The notes under the pieces are model-generated. The model saw nothing but the letters and a program-made list of their open reading frames with translations, was not told where the DNA came from and did not search any database. From Nitrospinota bacterium (lineage in GTDB: Bacteria; Nitrospinota_A; JADGAW01), in NCBI GenBank assembly GCA_015231815.1, contig JADGAW010000053.1:1-11216 (forward strand): 11,216 nt of DNA, given 5' to 3'. The number at the start of each line of letters is the position of its first letter. The stretch's first letter is position 1. This document shows, piece by piece, positions 1 to 5,940 of the stretch. The translations under genes were made by a program, and so were the position numbers.

Positions 1-23
1 GTGATTGTAGCGAAAACCTTTCA

Positions 24-39
24 TGTAGCAAACCTTACA
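24..39 (+). promoter_or_regulatory. NifA upstream activator site 1
   Basis: The sequence TGT-agcaaacctt-ACA matches the classical NifA binding consensus TGT-N10-ACA exactly. It lies about 120 bases upstream of the predicted nifB transcription start, a usual distance for an enhancer-like site contacted by looping. The second copy 19 bases downstream strengthens the call. Confidence 0.88.
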
Positions 40-42
40 AAG

Positions 43-58
43 TGTCGTTAATGTTACA
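43..58 (+). promoter_or_regulatory. NifA upstream activator site 2
   Basis: TGT-cgttaatgtt-ACA is a second exact TGT-N10-ACA match. Its start is 19 bases after that of site 1, a little under two helical turns, so two NifA dimers could sit on nearly the same face of the DNA. It is about 70 bases upstream of the -24 element of the nifB promoter. Confidence 0.88.
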
Positions 59-125
59 AACCAAGCTGAATGATAAAAAAGTGCAACTGTTTGTTTTTAA
101 AGGAAAATACCCTTAATTGGATTTC

Positions 126-141
126 CCGGCATTTCCATTGC
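126..141 (+). promoter_or_regulatory. Sigma-54 (-24/-12) promoter of nifB
   Basis: CCGGCATTTCCATTGC carries the invariant GG at 128-129 and GC at 140-141 with exactly ten bases between them. It agrees well with the RpoN consensus TGGCAC-N5-TTGC, including the TTGC of the -12 box. Transcription should start near 152-154, leaving a leader of about 130 bases before nifB. With the two NifA boxes upstream, this is a complete NifA/RpoN promoter. Confidence 0.88.
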
Positions 142-167
142 TCATTATAAAAGCAAATAACGTACGG

Positions 168-257
168 AGTAATGAGTTATGTGTGATGAGTAAAGAAAAA
201 AAGTTAAAAATAACTGCTCACTCTTTACTGCTCACGTTTCACTCTTTACTCATTACT
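168..257. repeat. Imperfect inverted repeat in the nifB leader
   Basis: AGTAATGAGT at 168-177 is the exact reverse complement of ACTCATTACT at 248-257. Inside these arms GAGTAAAGA (188-196) pairs with TCTTTACTC (243-251) or with the related copy TCTTTACT at 222-229. The result is a hairpin of about 90 bases with alternative pairings. It lies between the promoter and the nifB ribosome binding site, so it would be in the mRNA leader. It could be a dispersed palindromic element or an RNA stability or attenuation structure. The function is not known. Confidence 0.7.
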
Positions 258-273
258 GATGAGTGAATCAATT

Positions 274-280
274 GAAAGGA
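274..280 (+). promoter_or_regulatory. Ribosome binding site deciding the nifB start
   Basis: GAAAGGA ends six bases before the ATG at 287. It supports that ATG over the in-frame GTG at 263, which would place this site inside the coding region and has no such site of its own. Confidence 0.75.
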
Positions 281-286
281 ACTATT

Positions 287-1699
287 ATGGCTTGTGGAAG
301 TGAAATAAATGAAAAAATAGATAATCATCCCTGTTATTCGGAAAAAGCACACCATTTTTTTGCCCGAATGCATTTGCCTGTTGCTCCTGCCTGTAATATC
401 CAGTGCAATTACTGCAACAGAAAATATGATTGTGCCAACGAAAGCAGACCTGGTGTGGTCAGCGAACGACTTAAACCAGAAGAGGCATTACAAAAGGTTT
501 ATTACGCAGCTGAAAACCTCAAGCAGCTTTCTGTTATTGGTATTGCTGGACCGGGAGACGCATTGGCAAACCCTAAGCGTACCTTTAAAACGATGTCGCT
601 CATTCACGAGAAATTTCCCGACCTAAAGCTTTGTCTTTCAACAAACGGACTGGCTTTGCCTGATCACGTTGATGAAATTGTTCGCTTGGGAATTGACCAT
701 GTAACCGTAACGGTAAATACCTTTAATGCCGCAACCGCTCAAAAAATATACAAATGGGTGATTATCGACAAAAAGAAAAAAGACTCTCTTGAAGATATGG
801 AATATTTTCTTCAACGTCAACAGGAAGGTATTCGAAAACTTGCGACAAAAGGAGTGTTGGTGAAAGTTAACTCTCTCCTTATTCCCGGGTTAAACGACCA
901 GGAACTCCCAACAATTTCTAAAAAGTTAAAGCTTATGGGAGCTTTTATGCACAATATTATGCCACTTATTTCAAAGCCGGAGCATGGAACTGAGTTCGGA
1001 CTTCAAAACTGGCCGGAACCTCATCCAAAGGAACTGGAAATTGTTCGGGAAAGTTGTGGTGACCTCAAGCAAATGGCTCATTGCCGTCAATGTCGGGCAG
1101 ATGCAGTTGGTCTTCTGGGGCAGGATAAGTTTGGGGAGTACGAAAAAAATAAACTTCAGGTAAATCAGTTGCCAAACGATAATGGACTTGAAAAACGTCA
1201 GCAATGGAAAGAGGAGGTAAATGAAATGAGAAAGAAAATGCCAACTCAAAAAGTAAAGCTGCCTCACCAACAAAATATCAAGCTTACGGGTAAAGATGAT
1301 TACCTGATCGCTGTTTGTACTAAAGGTCAAGGGGTGGTAAACGAACATTTTGGACATGCAAAGGAATTTTATATTTATCGAATAAAAGATGGTGTTCCGG
1401 GACTCATTAACGTAAGAAAAGTTCCTGACCATTACTGTGATGGTGATGAAACCTGCGGCGATAAAAAAGCAGCACTGGAAAATATCCTGAACACGATAGG
1501 CGATTGTAATGCAGTTGTGACAGCAATGGTTGGATACACTCCTCATCGTGAACTGGAAAAAAGAGGTGTTCTTCCGGTAACCGATGTTGCTTACATGAAA
1601 ATTGAGGAAGCCGTGAAAATCGCCGCTGAAAAACTTGCTTCCGGTATTAAACCAAAATCTGCCTTTGATGAGGATGAAGCGGTTAATAGTGATTCGTAA
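287..1699 (+). CDS. nifB: NifB, FeMo-cofactor biosynthesis radical SAM protein with C-terminal NifX-like domain
   Basis: NifB is a cytoplasmic radical SAM enzyme that fuses two [4Fe-4S] clusters and inserts a carbide to make NifB-co, the core of the nitrogenase cofactor. The 470-residue protein has the CxxxCxxC SAM-cluster motif at C36, C40 and C43, a further Cys at 49 followed by ESRPGV typical of NifB, and a TIM-barrel region to about residue 300. After a charged linker comes a NifX/NafY-like cofactor-binding domain at about 349-450 (GQGVVNEHFGHAKEF). The length fits two-domain NifB proteins. The ATG at 287 is chosen because of the ribosome binding site at 274-280. The gene is first behind the NifA/sigma-54 promoter and probably heads a transcript with nifT, nifV and the HesA-like gene, although a long repeat-rich gap follows. 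Confidence 0.97.
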   Translation: MACGSEINEKIDNHPCYSEKAHHFFARMHLPVAPACNIQCNYCNRKYDCANESRPGVVSERLKPEEALQKVYYAAENLKQLSVIGIAGPGDALANPKRTFKTMSLIHEKFPDLKLCLSTNGLALPDHVDEIVRLGIDHVTVTVNTFNAATAQKIYKWVIIDKKKKDSLEDMEYFLQRQQEGIRKLATKGVLVKVNSLLIPGLNDQELPTISKKLKLMGAFMHNIMPLISKPEHGTEFGLQNWPEPHPKELEIVRESCGDLKQMAHCRQCRADAVGLLGQDKFGEYEKNKLQVNQLPNDNGLEKRQQWKEEVNEMRKKMPTQKVKLPHQQNIKLTGKDDYLIAVCTKGQGVVNEHFGHAKEFYIYRIKDGVPGLINVRKVPDHYCDGDETCGDKKAALENILNTIGDCNAVVTAMVGYTPHRELEKRGVLPVTDVAYMKIEEAVKIAAEKLASGIKPKSAFDEDEAVNSDS

Positions 1700-1716
1700 A
1701 AAATTATTCTCGTAGT

Positions 1717-1734
1717 GCGAGGCTTTAGCCTCGC
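1717..1734. repeat. Short perfect palindrome after nifB
   Basis: GCGAGGCT-TT-AGCCTCGC forms an 8-base GC-rich stem with a 2-base loop, 18 bases after the nifB stop. It has no T-run behind it, so it is not a convincing intrinsic terminator. It looks like a dispersed palindromic unit that could protect the 3' end of the nifB message. Confidence 0.7.
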
Positions 1735-1811
1735 CAATGTGGTATTCATTCCCCAGAATGACGGGGGATGTTGAACGTAAAAAGGCGTTTTTTTCGTAAA
1801 GACCTTCTTCA

Positions 1812-1853
1812 TTTTCTTTGCTTCTCCAAAGAAAACGAAGCAAAAGAAAAGAG
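1812..1853. repeat. Dispersed repeat copy A (TTTTCTTTG...CAAAGAAAA)
   Basis: This stretch contains the inverted arms TTTTCTTTG and CAAAGAAAA, followed by a purine-rich tail. It matches 7062-7105 in the modB-modC gap over about 40 bases with only a few differences, so it belongs to a repeat family present at least twice in the window. No coding role is seen. Confidence 0.7.
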
Positions 1854-1900
1854 CCTCTGTTTTTGCGTCCCTACGGGAAACATTTCTTTCGAGAAAACCA

Positions 1901-1961
1901 ATCCTGCAGGGTTGAGAACTCGCCAAAGGGCGGCTCAAACAATCAACCCAAAGCACAGGAT
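1901..1961. repeat. Nested imperfect inverted repeat in the nifB-nifT gap
   Basis: ATCCTG (1901-1906) pairs with CAGGAT (1956-1961), and GGGTTGA (1909-1915) pairs exactly with TCAACCC (1943-1949). A small GCC/GGC pair flanks the central AAA. Further weak pairing can extend outward through TTTCGAGAAAA and TCTTTTCTCAAAAG. Together with copy A just upstream it looks like a small non-coding mobile or palindromic element. No open frame in it resembles a protein. Confidence 0.6.
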
Positions 1962-2016
1962 GTCTTTTCTCAAAAGAGATGACACAAAAAAATGAGATGT
2001 ATAAATTAAAAGTGCT

Positions 2017-2096
2017 CAGCCTGAAGGGCTGGATTAACACAGCCTAGGGCAAACCCCTAGGTAATAAAAGAAATAACAATCAGCCCTGTAGGGGCG
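2017..2096. repeat. Three consecutive hairpins just upstream of nifT
   Basis: Three stem-loops follow one another: CAGCC/GGCTG (2017-2031), CCTAGGG/CCCTAGG (2043-2061, 5-base loop) and a CCCT/AGGG stem at about 2083-2095. The block ends just before the nifT ribosome binding site (AAAAGGA, about 2105-2111). The arrangement is like composite palindromic repeats scattered in many bacterial genomes. If the nif genes are one transcript these hairpins lie inside it and could affect processing between nifB and nifT. Confidence 0.65.
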
Positions 2097-2117
2097 ACTT
2101 AACAAAAGGATAAAAAT

Positions 2118-2321
2118 ATGAAAGTAATTGTAAGAAAAGTTGGAGAAACCTTATCGGTTTACATTCCTAAAAAAGATTTAGAGGCAAACGTTATTGCAAC
2201 TGACCCGGATCATGTTTTTGGTGGAACGATAGAAATTCAGGGCGGTATGAAGCTTTACATAGAACCAATGGAAGAAACACCAAAGCTTCCTTTAACGATG
2301 AACGCAAAAAAAGTAGCCTGA
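2118..2321 (+). CDS. nifT: NifT/FixU family protein
   Basis: This small 67-residue cytoplasmic protein matches the NifT/FixU family in length and pattern: it starts MKVIVRK, has SVYIPKKDLE at about 13-22, a GGTIEIQGG segment at about 35-43, and ends with a LPLTMNAKKV-like tail. The family is found only in nif clusters. Its biochemical role is unknown, and mutants in some diazotrophs have little phenotype. The ATG follows AAAAGGA at suitable spacing. The stop is 13 bases before nifV, so the two are very likely co-transcribed. No promoter with NifA boxes or a -24/-12 element was found in the 418 bases upstream, so expression probably depends on read-through from nifB. Confidence 0.88.
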   Translation: MKVIVRKVGETLSVYIPKKDLEANVIATDPDHVFGGTIEIQGGMKLYIEPMEETPKLPLTMNAKKVA

Positions 2322-2334
2322 CAAAGGAGACAAA

Positions 2335-3444
2335 ATGGTTTACATAATTGATACAACTCTTAGGGATGGTGAACAAACCCCCGGCGTTGCATTTTCACAT
2401 AAAGAAAAGTTGCATATCGCAAAAATGCTCAGTGAAGCCGGAGTTCATTACATTGAAGCAGGAACTCCTGCAATGGGAAAAGAAGAGAGAAAAACCTTGA
2501 AGGAAATGCTTTCCATGAATCTCAAGGCAGAAATTATTACTTGGAACCGTGCTGTAAAAGAGGATATTGATTACTCTCTTTCCATCGGGGCAAGAAATAT
2601 TCATGTTTCTCTTCCGGTTTCTCTTTTAATGATTGAAAAAAAGCTGGGAAAAACTCCGATCTGGGTATTAAAAAAACTTGAGGAAATATGCCATTATGTT
2701 AAAGAAAAAAATGCTGTTCTTAGCGTTGGAGCAGAGGACGCAACACGAGCAGAACCTGATTTTCTGGTAACATTTTTTAAAACAGCGGAAAAAGCCGGAG
2801 CAGCAAGGGTTCGTTACTGCGATACTGTTGGAATATCAGACCCGTTTACCCTTCGGGAAACTCTGGAAATAATTGTTCCTCAACTGAATATTCCTGTTGA
2901 AGTGCATACCCACAATGATTTCGGACTTGCAACCGCCAACGCACTTGCTGGAGCAAAGGCGGGAGCACATTATATCGATACAACAATTATGGGTCTTGGT
3001 GAGCGAGCAGGAAACGCTCCACTTGAAGAGGTTGTGATGGCTCTGGAAATGGCTCTCGGCTATAAAACAGGAGTTAACACTCAAAAACTAAAGGGCATGG
3101 CAGATTATGTTTCCAAGGCTTCCCATAGAAAACTTCCCGACTCAAAAAGTATTGTCGGAGAAAAGGTCTTTTGTCATGAATCAGGAATTCATGTTGACGG
3201 GATGATAAAAGATCCTCGAACATACGAGCCATTTGCGCCTGAAATGGTTGGAGCTACAAGAAGTTTTGTTATCGGAAAGCATTCAGGAAAAAGTGCTCTT
3301 TTGGCAAAGTTTGCAGACCTTGGCTATATTCTTCCACCTAAATCGGTAAAGCCAATTTTGCAGAAAGTTCGAAAGATTGCCGCAAGGCATAAAGGAATTG
3401 TTAATGACAAAGAGTTAATTAAAACAGGATTGTCCTATTTGTAA
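2335..3444 (+). CDS. nifV: Homocitrate synthase NifV
   Basis: NifV condenses acetyl-CoA with 2-oxoglutarate to give R-homocitrate, the organic ligand of the molybdenum in FeMo-cofactor. The 369-residue protein shows the HMGL-like/DRE-TIM barrel family motifs: DTTLRDGEQTPG at residues 6-17 (catalytic Arg10 and metal-binding Asp11), HTHND at 191-195 (metal-binding histidines), and the GLGERAGN loop at 220-227. HESGIHVDG (281-289) and IGKHSGK (313-319) follow. The length is usual for NifV and shorter than leucine-pathway LeuA enzymes, with no LeuA regulatory domain. The ATG has AAAGGAG five bases upstream and follows nifT closely. The nif context favours NifV over a lysine-pathway homocitrate synthase. 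Confidence 0.95.
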   Translation: MVYIIDTTLRDGEQTPGVAFSHKEKLHIAKMLSEAGVHYIEAGTPAMGKEERKTLKEMLSMNLKAEIITWNRAVKEDIDYSLSIGARNIHVSLPVSLLMIEKKLGKTPIWVLKKLEEICHYVKEKNAVLSVGAEDATRAEPDFLVTFFKTAEKAGAARVRYCDTVGISDPFTLRETLEIIVPQLNIPVEVHTHNDFGLATANALAGAKAGAHYIDTTIMGLGERAGNAPLEEVVMALEMALGYKTGVNTQKLKGMADYVSKASHRKLPDSKSIVGEKVFCHESGIHVDGMIKDPRTYEPFAPEMVGATRSFVIGKHSGKSALLAKFADLGYILPPKSVKPILQKVRKIAARHKGIVNDKELIKTGLSYL

Positions 3445-3559
3445 GTGAATAGTAGAGGCACATTATTATCTGTCTCATAGTCTTCTCTCATTTTAATGGA
3501 TGGCCTCTATCCCTTAAACCTCTTTTATTTAAAGGATGTTTGAGGGATTTTTAAGTACG

Positions 3560-4336
3560 ATGGACGACTTAAATAGTGTAAACATGTTGAAAGAAGAAAA
3601 AATCCGGTACGCCCGACAATTAAGTCATCCAGGATTTACCGAAAAAAACCAGTTGAAGCTAAGAAACGCTAAAGTGTTGATTGCTGGAGTTGGCGGACTC
3701 GGAGGAGCAATTGCACATGGTTTGGTTTGTGCCGGAATTGGAAGACTGGAAATAATCCATTATGGTGTTTTGGAAGAGCCAGACCTCAACCGTCAAACCC
3801 TTATGGGTGAAAATGGTGTTGGTATATCAAGGGCACTTCTAGCTTCTGAACGGTTAAAGGAAATAAGCAGTCTGGTGCAAATAGAAGCCCACGACAAAGC
3901 GGTAACAGAAAAGGTTTTAGAGGAAATATGCGATGGAGTTGATTTAATTATCGACGCTCGTCACAACTTTCCTGAAAGAAAAATATTAAACACCTTTGCC
4001 GTAACCAAAAATATTCCGTTGCTTTTTGCGGCAATGAACGGAATGGAGTCTCAGGCTGCCTTATTTGTTCCGGAAAAAACAGGCTGCCTGAACTGTTTGT
4101 ATCCTGAAAACCCACAGGACTGGGATCCTTTTGGGTTTTCTGTCTTTGGTGCTGTGTCTCACACCATTGGCTCGATGGCAGCAATGATTGCAATTAAATT
4201 TTTGTCGGGTTACGGAGAGGTTGACGAAACGTTAATTTCCCTCAATATGGAAACTATGAAGCTGAGGCATTTTAAATTACATAAAGACCCGAGCTGTTTA
4301 ATTTGCGGATGTGAAAGGCATGGTTTAAGGATTTAA
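3560..4336 (+). CDS. hesA: HesA/MoeB/ThiF-family E1-like protein of the nif cluster
   Basis: The 258-residue protein has the E1-like fold signature: RYARQL at 16-21, the nucleotide-binding GVGGLGG at 43-49, DLNRQ at 75-79, and a zinc site formed by C176/C179 and C246/C249. HesA-like proteins often occur in nif clusters and are thought to help metal-sulfur or molybdenum cofactor work. Their reaction is not settled. Several adenylation residues are altered compared with MoeB: the usual Asp pair before the NLxRQ motif is replaced by HYG, N by D75, the Lys after GxxK by R91, and the Asp of DATDN by H135. A non-adenylating role is therefore possible. An in-frame ATG at 3536 has its AAAGG directly adjacent, so ATG 3560 after GAGGG is preferred. 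The start is uncertain by 8 residues. Confidence 0.85.
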   Translation: MDDLNSVNMLKEEKIRYARQLSHPGFTEKNQLKLRNAKVLIAGVGGLGGAIAHGLVCAGIGRLEIIHYGVLEEPDLNRQTLMGENGVGISRALLASERLKEISSLVQIEAHDKAVTEKVLEEICDGVDLIIDARHNFPERKILNTFAVTKNIPLLFAAMNGMESQAALFVPEKTGCLNCLYPENPQDWDPFGFSVFGAVSHTIGSMAAMIAIKFLSGYGEVDETLISLNMETMKLRHFKLHKDPSCLICGCERHGLRI

Positions 4337-4344
4337 GTACATGC

Positions 4345-4378
4345 AATGCTCACATGTTCTGTTGAGCATTTTATTTTA
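4345..4378 (+). terminator. Rho-independent terminator after the nif genes
   Basis: AATGCTCA (4345-4352) pairs perfectly with TGAGCATT (4363-4370) over a 10-base loop and is followed by TTATTTT. It starts eight bases after the HesA-like gene stop, marking the end of the nifB-nifT-nifV-hesA transcript. Confidence 0.8.
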
Positions 4379-4480
4379 ATGAACTCTTGGCTGGTTTAAT
4401 TATTTTTACTGAACCTGATGTTTAAAACCGTTGAACCAACAAGTATTTTTGAATCAACATTATTTTTACTAATTTTTTTT

Positions 4481-4485
4481 GGAGG
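4481..4485 (+). promoter_or_regulatory. Strong ribosome binding site for the 117-residue protein
   Basis: GGAGG lies five bases before the ATG at 4491. It fixes that start over the in-frame TTG at 4479, which overlaps the site itself. Confidence 0.85.
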
Positions 4486-4490
4486 CACCG

Positions 4491-4844
4491 ATGTCATCTT
4501 TGGAAACAATCACGTACGATATTAATGGAAAAATATTTTCTGCTGAATTAACACCGCTAAATGGAAGCGGATCTTCTCTCAAGAGCGTTATTAGTCTTGA
4601 AGGAAACAAGGTCTTTTCCGTTAAATTCTCCATCGCACCGGATTTAATGGAAAAGTGGAACATGGACTTAAAGGCTGCAGAAAAGTTTCTTCTTGCTTTT
4701 GCAAAACCTTACTCCAAGGTAAGAACCTATAGAAACAATCTTTCTGGACAGGAAGATTATCCCTTTGACATGGATTTTGCCTCAGTTAAGCCTGAAAGTT
4801 TGGTGGAAAAAATCACCAATGAATGGAACACTATTTCTGGTTAG
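4491..4844 (+). CDS. Uncharacterised 117-residue protein
   Basis: I do not recognise this protein. It is small, soluble and mixed alpha/beta in appearance, with no cysteine, no signal peptide and no membrane segment. The first half looks like beta strands (ITYDINGKIFSAELT, then SVISLEGNKVFSVKFS). The second half is helical around MEKWNMDLKAAEKFLLAFA and ends with a WNTISG tail. The excellent GGAGG site and clean reading frame make it a real gene. It stands alone, 112 bases past the nif terminator, and upstream of it I see no NifA box, no -24/-12 element and no clear sigma-70 promoter. Position next to nif genes alone does not show a role in nitrogen fixation. Confidence 0.78.
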   Translation: MSSLETITYDINGKIFSAELTPLNGSGSSLKSVISLEGNKVFSVKFSIAPDLMEKWNMDLKAAEKFLLAFAKPYSKVRTYRNNLSGQEDYPFDMDFASVKPESLVEKITNEWNTISG

Positions 4845-4886
4845 ACAAACGCATTATTGATTTTGTTAAAACAATTTTTTGCTCCC

Positions 4887-4913
4887 AATGATAGTATCAC
4901 TGATACTATCATT
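4887..4913. repeat. Perfect 27-base palindrome
   Basis: AATGATAGTATC and GATACTATCATT are exact 12-base arms around ACT. No T-run follows on either strand, so an intrinsic terminator is unlikely. It sits between the 117-residue gene and the broken ATPase gene. It could be an operator, a termination or processing hairpin, or a recombination end. Confidence 0.8.
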
Positions 4914-4983
4914 GCCGGAGTTTTGAATAGTGTTGCTTACCCTTTTTATGAATATTTCCCCATTTAAACCTTGCAAATCTAAC

Positions 4984-5331
4984 ATGACATATAGCAAGAC
5001 AATTACAGAAAAACATCGAAAAGATGCTTGAGCATCAGGCGATGGTCGGTCTTTTAGGGCCGAGACAGGCGGGAAAAACAACCCTTGCTTTGCAGATAGC
5101 GGCACAACGGCCATCGGTATATTTCGACCTTGAGTCCACCACTGATATGGCGAAACTCATAAATCCTGAACTATATCTCCAGCAGTTCGGGGAAAAACTG
5201 GTGATCCTTGATGAAATCCAGAGGAAACCGGGAATCTTTCAGTCACTTCGGGGAATCATTATCCCTTGGCGGCGGACATCGAGGTCATCAACCTTTCCGC
5301 CCTTGCCGAAGAACTGAGGAAAACAGTTTGA
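4984..5331 (+). pseudogene. Broken AAA ATPase of the DUF4143 (AAA_14) type
   Basis: This is the remnant of a P-loop ATPase that is normally about 380-400 residues. An ATG at 4984 opens MTYSKTITE, but the frame is lost in the A-run 5009-5013. One base too many there separates it from the frame that continues IEKMLEHQ, GPRQAGKTT (Walker A, near 5054-5080) and LVILDEIQ (Walker B, near 5198-5221). That frame runs to about 5258 (FQSLRGII) and then turns into unrelated residues. In another frame, from about 5263 to the TGA at 5329-5331, comes PLAADIEVINLSALAEEL, which resembles the usual C-terminal end of the same family. An internal deletion of roughly 270 codons plus a frameshift fits this. It looks richer in G and C than its neighbours, which suggests transfer. 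Confidence 0.8.
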
Positions 5332-5370
5332 ATGACTCGTAATGAAAATGACATGGCATAAAGGGGAAGC

Positions 5371-5667
5371 TCAATCGAGCTTTGCTGTGTCAAGCAATCT
5401 TGCCCCATGATGAATGGTTAGAATCACTACTTTTGTTGCAGTTACACGGTGAATGATTCTGTAATTCCCTAAAATAACTTCTCGAATTTCCTCTTTATTT
5501 ATTTCGGGTACTTTTCTGCCATGTTTGGGAAAGAGGGCAAGCTGGTCCGCCGCTTCAAAAGCTTTTGCAGCAAATGATTTGGCATATTGGATGGAGTCGC
5601 GAGAGATAAAGAAACAAATGGATTCTACGTCATCAAGGGCTTGTTCTGACCAAATTACTTTAACCAC
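5371..5667 (-). CDS. ParE/RelE-family toxin of a type II toxin-antitoxin pair
   Basis: The 98-residue protein has the ParE/RelE superfamily pattern: a VIWSEQALDDVESICFFISR helix region at the N-terminus, LALFPKHGRKVPE at about 43-55, and the conserved REVILGNYRIIHRV core at about 62-75. ILTIHHGARLLD closes the fold. Such proteins poison gyrase (ParE) or cleave ribosome-bound mRNA (RelE), and sequence alone does not decide between these. The start is a GTG at 5667 that overlaps the antitoxin gene by 13 bases, so translation is probably coupled. No good alternative start was seen. The reading frame is intact, so the toxin is probably functional. Confidence 0.9.
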   Translation of the reverse strand: MVKVIWSEQALDDVESICFFISRDSIQYAKSFAAKAFEAADQLALFPKHGRKVPEINKEEIREVILGNYRIIHRVTATKVVILTIHHGARLLDTAKLD

Positions 5668-5837
5668 TTCTCCATTCTTTTTTTGGCTTCCTCTTGGGTG
5701 ACCGTTTTGCCCGCATCTGCCTGTTGTATTCCCCGCTCCACCTTGTGAATCAGGTAAAGTCTTTCCATCGCGTCATCTATGGTGGCATTCTGCGGCAAGC
5801 CTTGCATCGCCTTTATTGCGAGTTCCTTGACAACCAT
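5655..5837 (-). CDS. Antitoxin partner of the ParE/RelE toxin
   Basis: The 60-residue protein is encoded directly upstream of the toxin gene and overlaps it by 13 bases, the usual antitoxin-first order. It begins with a short helical segment (ELAIKAMQGLPQNATIDDAMERLY), continues with a second helix around HKVERGIQQADAGKTVTQEEA, and ends KKRMEKWLK. Small acidic-to-mixed antitoxins of this pattern are common partners of ParE/RelE toxins. The ATG has AAGGAG at 5844-5849 on the minus strand. No classical ribbon-helix-helix or HTH could be confirmed by eye, so the DNA-binding mode is open. Autoregulation through the inverted repeat at 5866-5878 is an inference. Confidence 0.82.
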   Translation of the reverse strand: MVVKELAIKAMQGLPQNATIDDAMERLYLIHKVERGIQQADAGKTVTQEEAKKRMEKWLK

Positions 5838-5865
5838 TTTTATCTCCTTTTGTGTTTTTTCTATA

Positions 5866-5878
5866 TTATCATAGATAA
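5866..5878 (-). promoter_or_regulatory. Possible operator of the toxin-antitoxin pair
   Basis: TTATC-ATA-GATAA is a perfect inverted repeat with 5-base arms, about 30 bases upstream of the antitoxin start. It sits in an AT-rich stretch that on the minus strand reads TATGATAATAT and could hold a -10 box. An autoregulatory site is expected here for such modules, but the arms are short. Confidence 0.4.
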
Positions 5879-5908
5879 ACTCATATTGATGGGAGAGAAA
5901 CCGTGATT

Positions 5909-5940
5909 AAGAAACAATTTTTCAGTAAATTCTGTTTCTT
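5909..5940. repeat. Hairpin with AAGAAACAATTT arms
   Basis: AAGAAACA (5909-5916) pairs with TGTTTCTT (5933-5940). The stem extends inward through ATTT/AAAT with a single bulged C at 5932, leaving a small TTCAGT loop. It lies between the end of modC and the toxin-antitoxin promoter. It may act as an AT-rich terminator for minus-strand transcription, but there is no proper T-run. Confidence 0.5.

Noticed and set aside
263..286. GTG start of nifB at 263
   Set aside because: It lacks its own ribosome binding site, and GAAAGGA at 274-280 points to the ATG at 287, which gives the usual NifB N-terminus.
1717..1740. Palindrome after nifB as an intrinsic terminator, or its GG-N10-GC spacing as a sigma-54 promoter
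   Set aside because: There is no T-run. The GG and GC are simply parts of the palindrome, and the TTGC of a -12 box is missing.
971..1843. A 290-codon open frame on the minus strand opposite nifB
   Set aside because: It lies antisense to the well-supported nifB gene, has a low-complexity aromatic-rich translation and no recognisable domain.
1700..2117. CRISPR array or RNA gene in the nifB-nifT gap
   Set aside because: The palindromes differ from each other and are not evenly spaced direct repeats. No tRNA or known RNA fold was recognised.
5694..5906. A plus-strand open frame across the antitoxin gene
   Set aside because: It is antisense to the antitoxin, which has a good ribosome binding site and the expected partner toxin.
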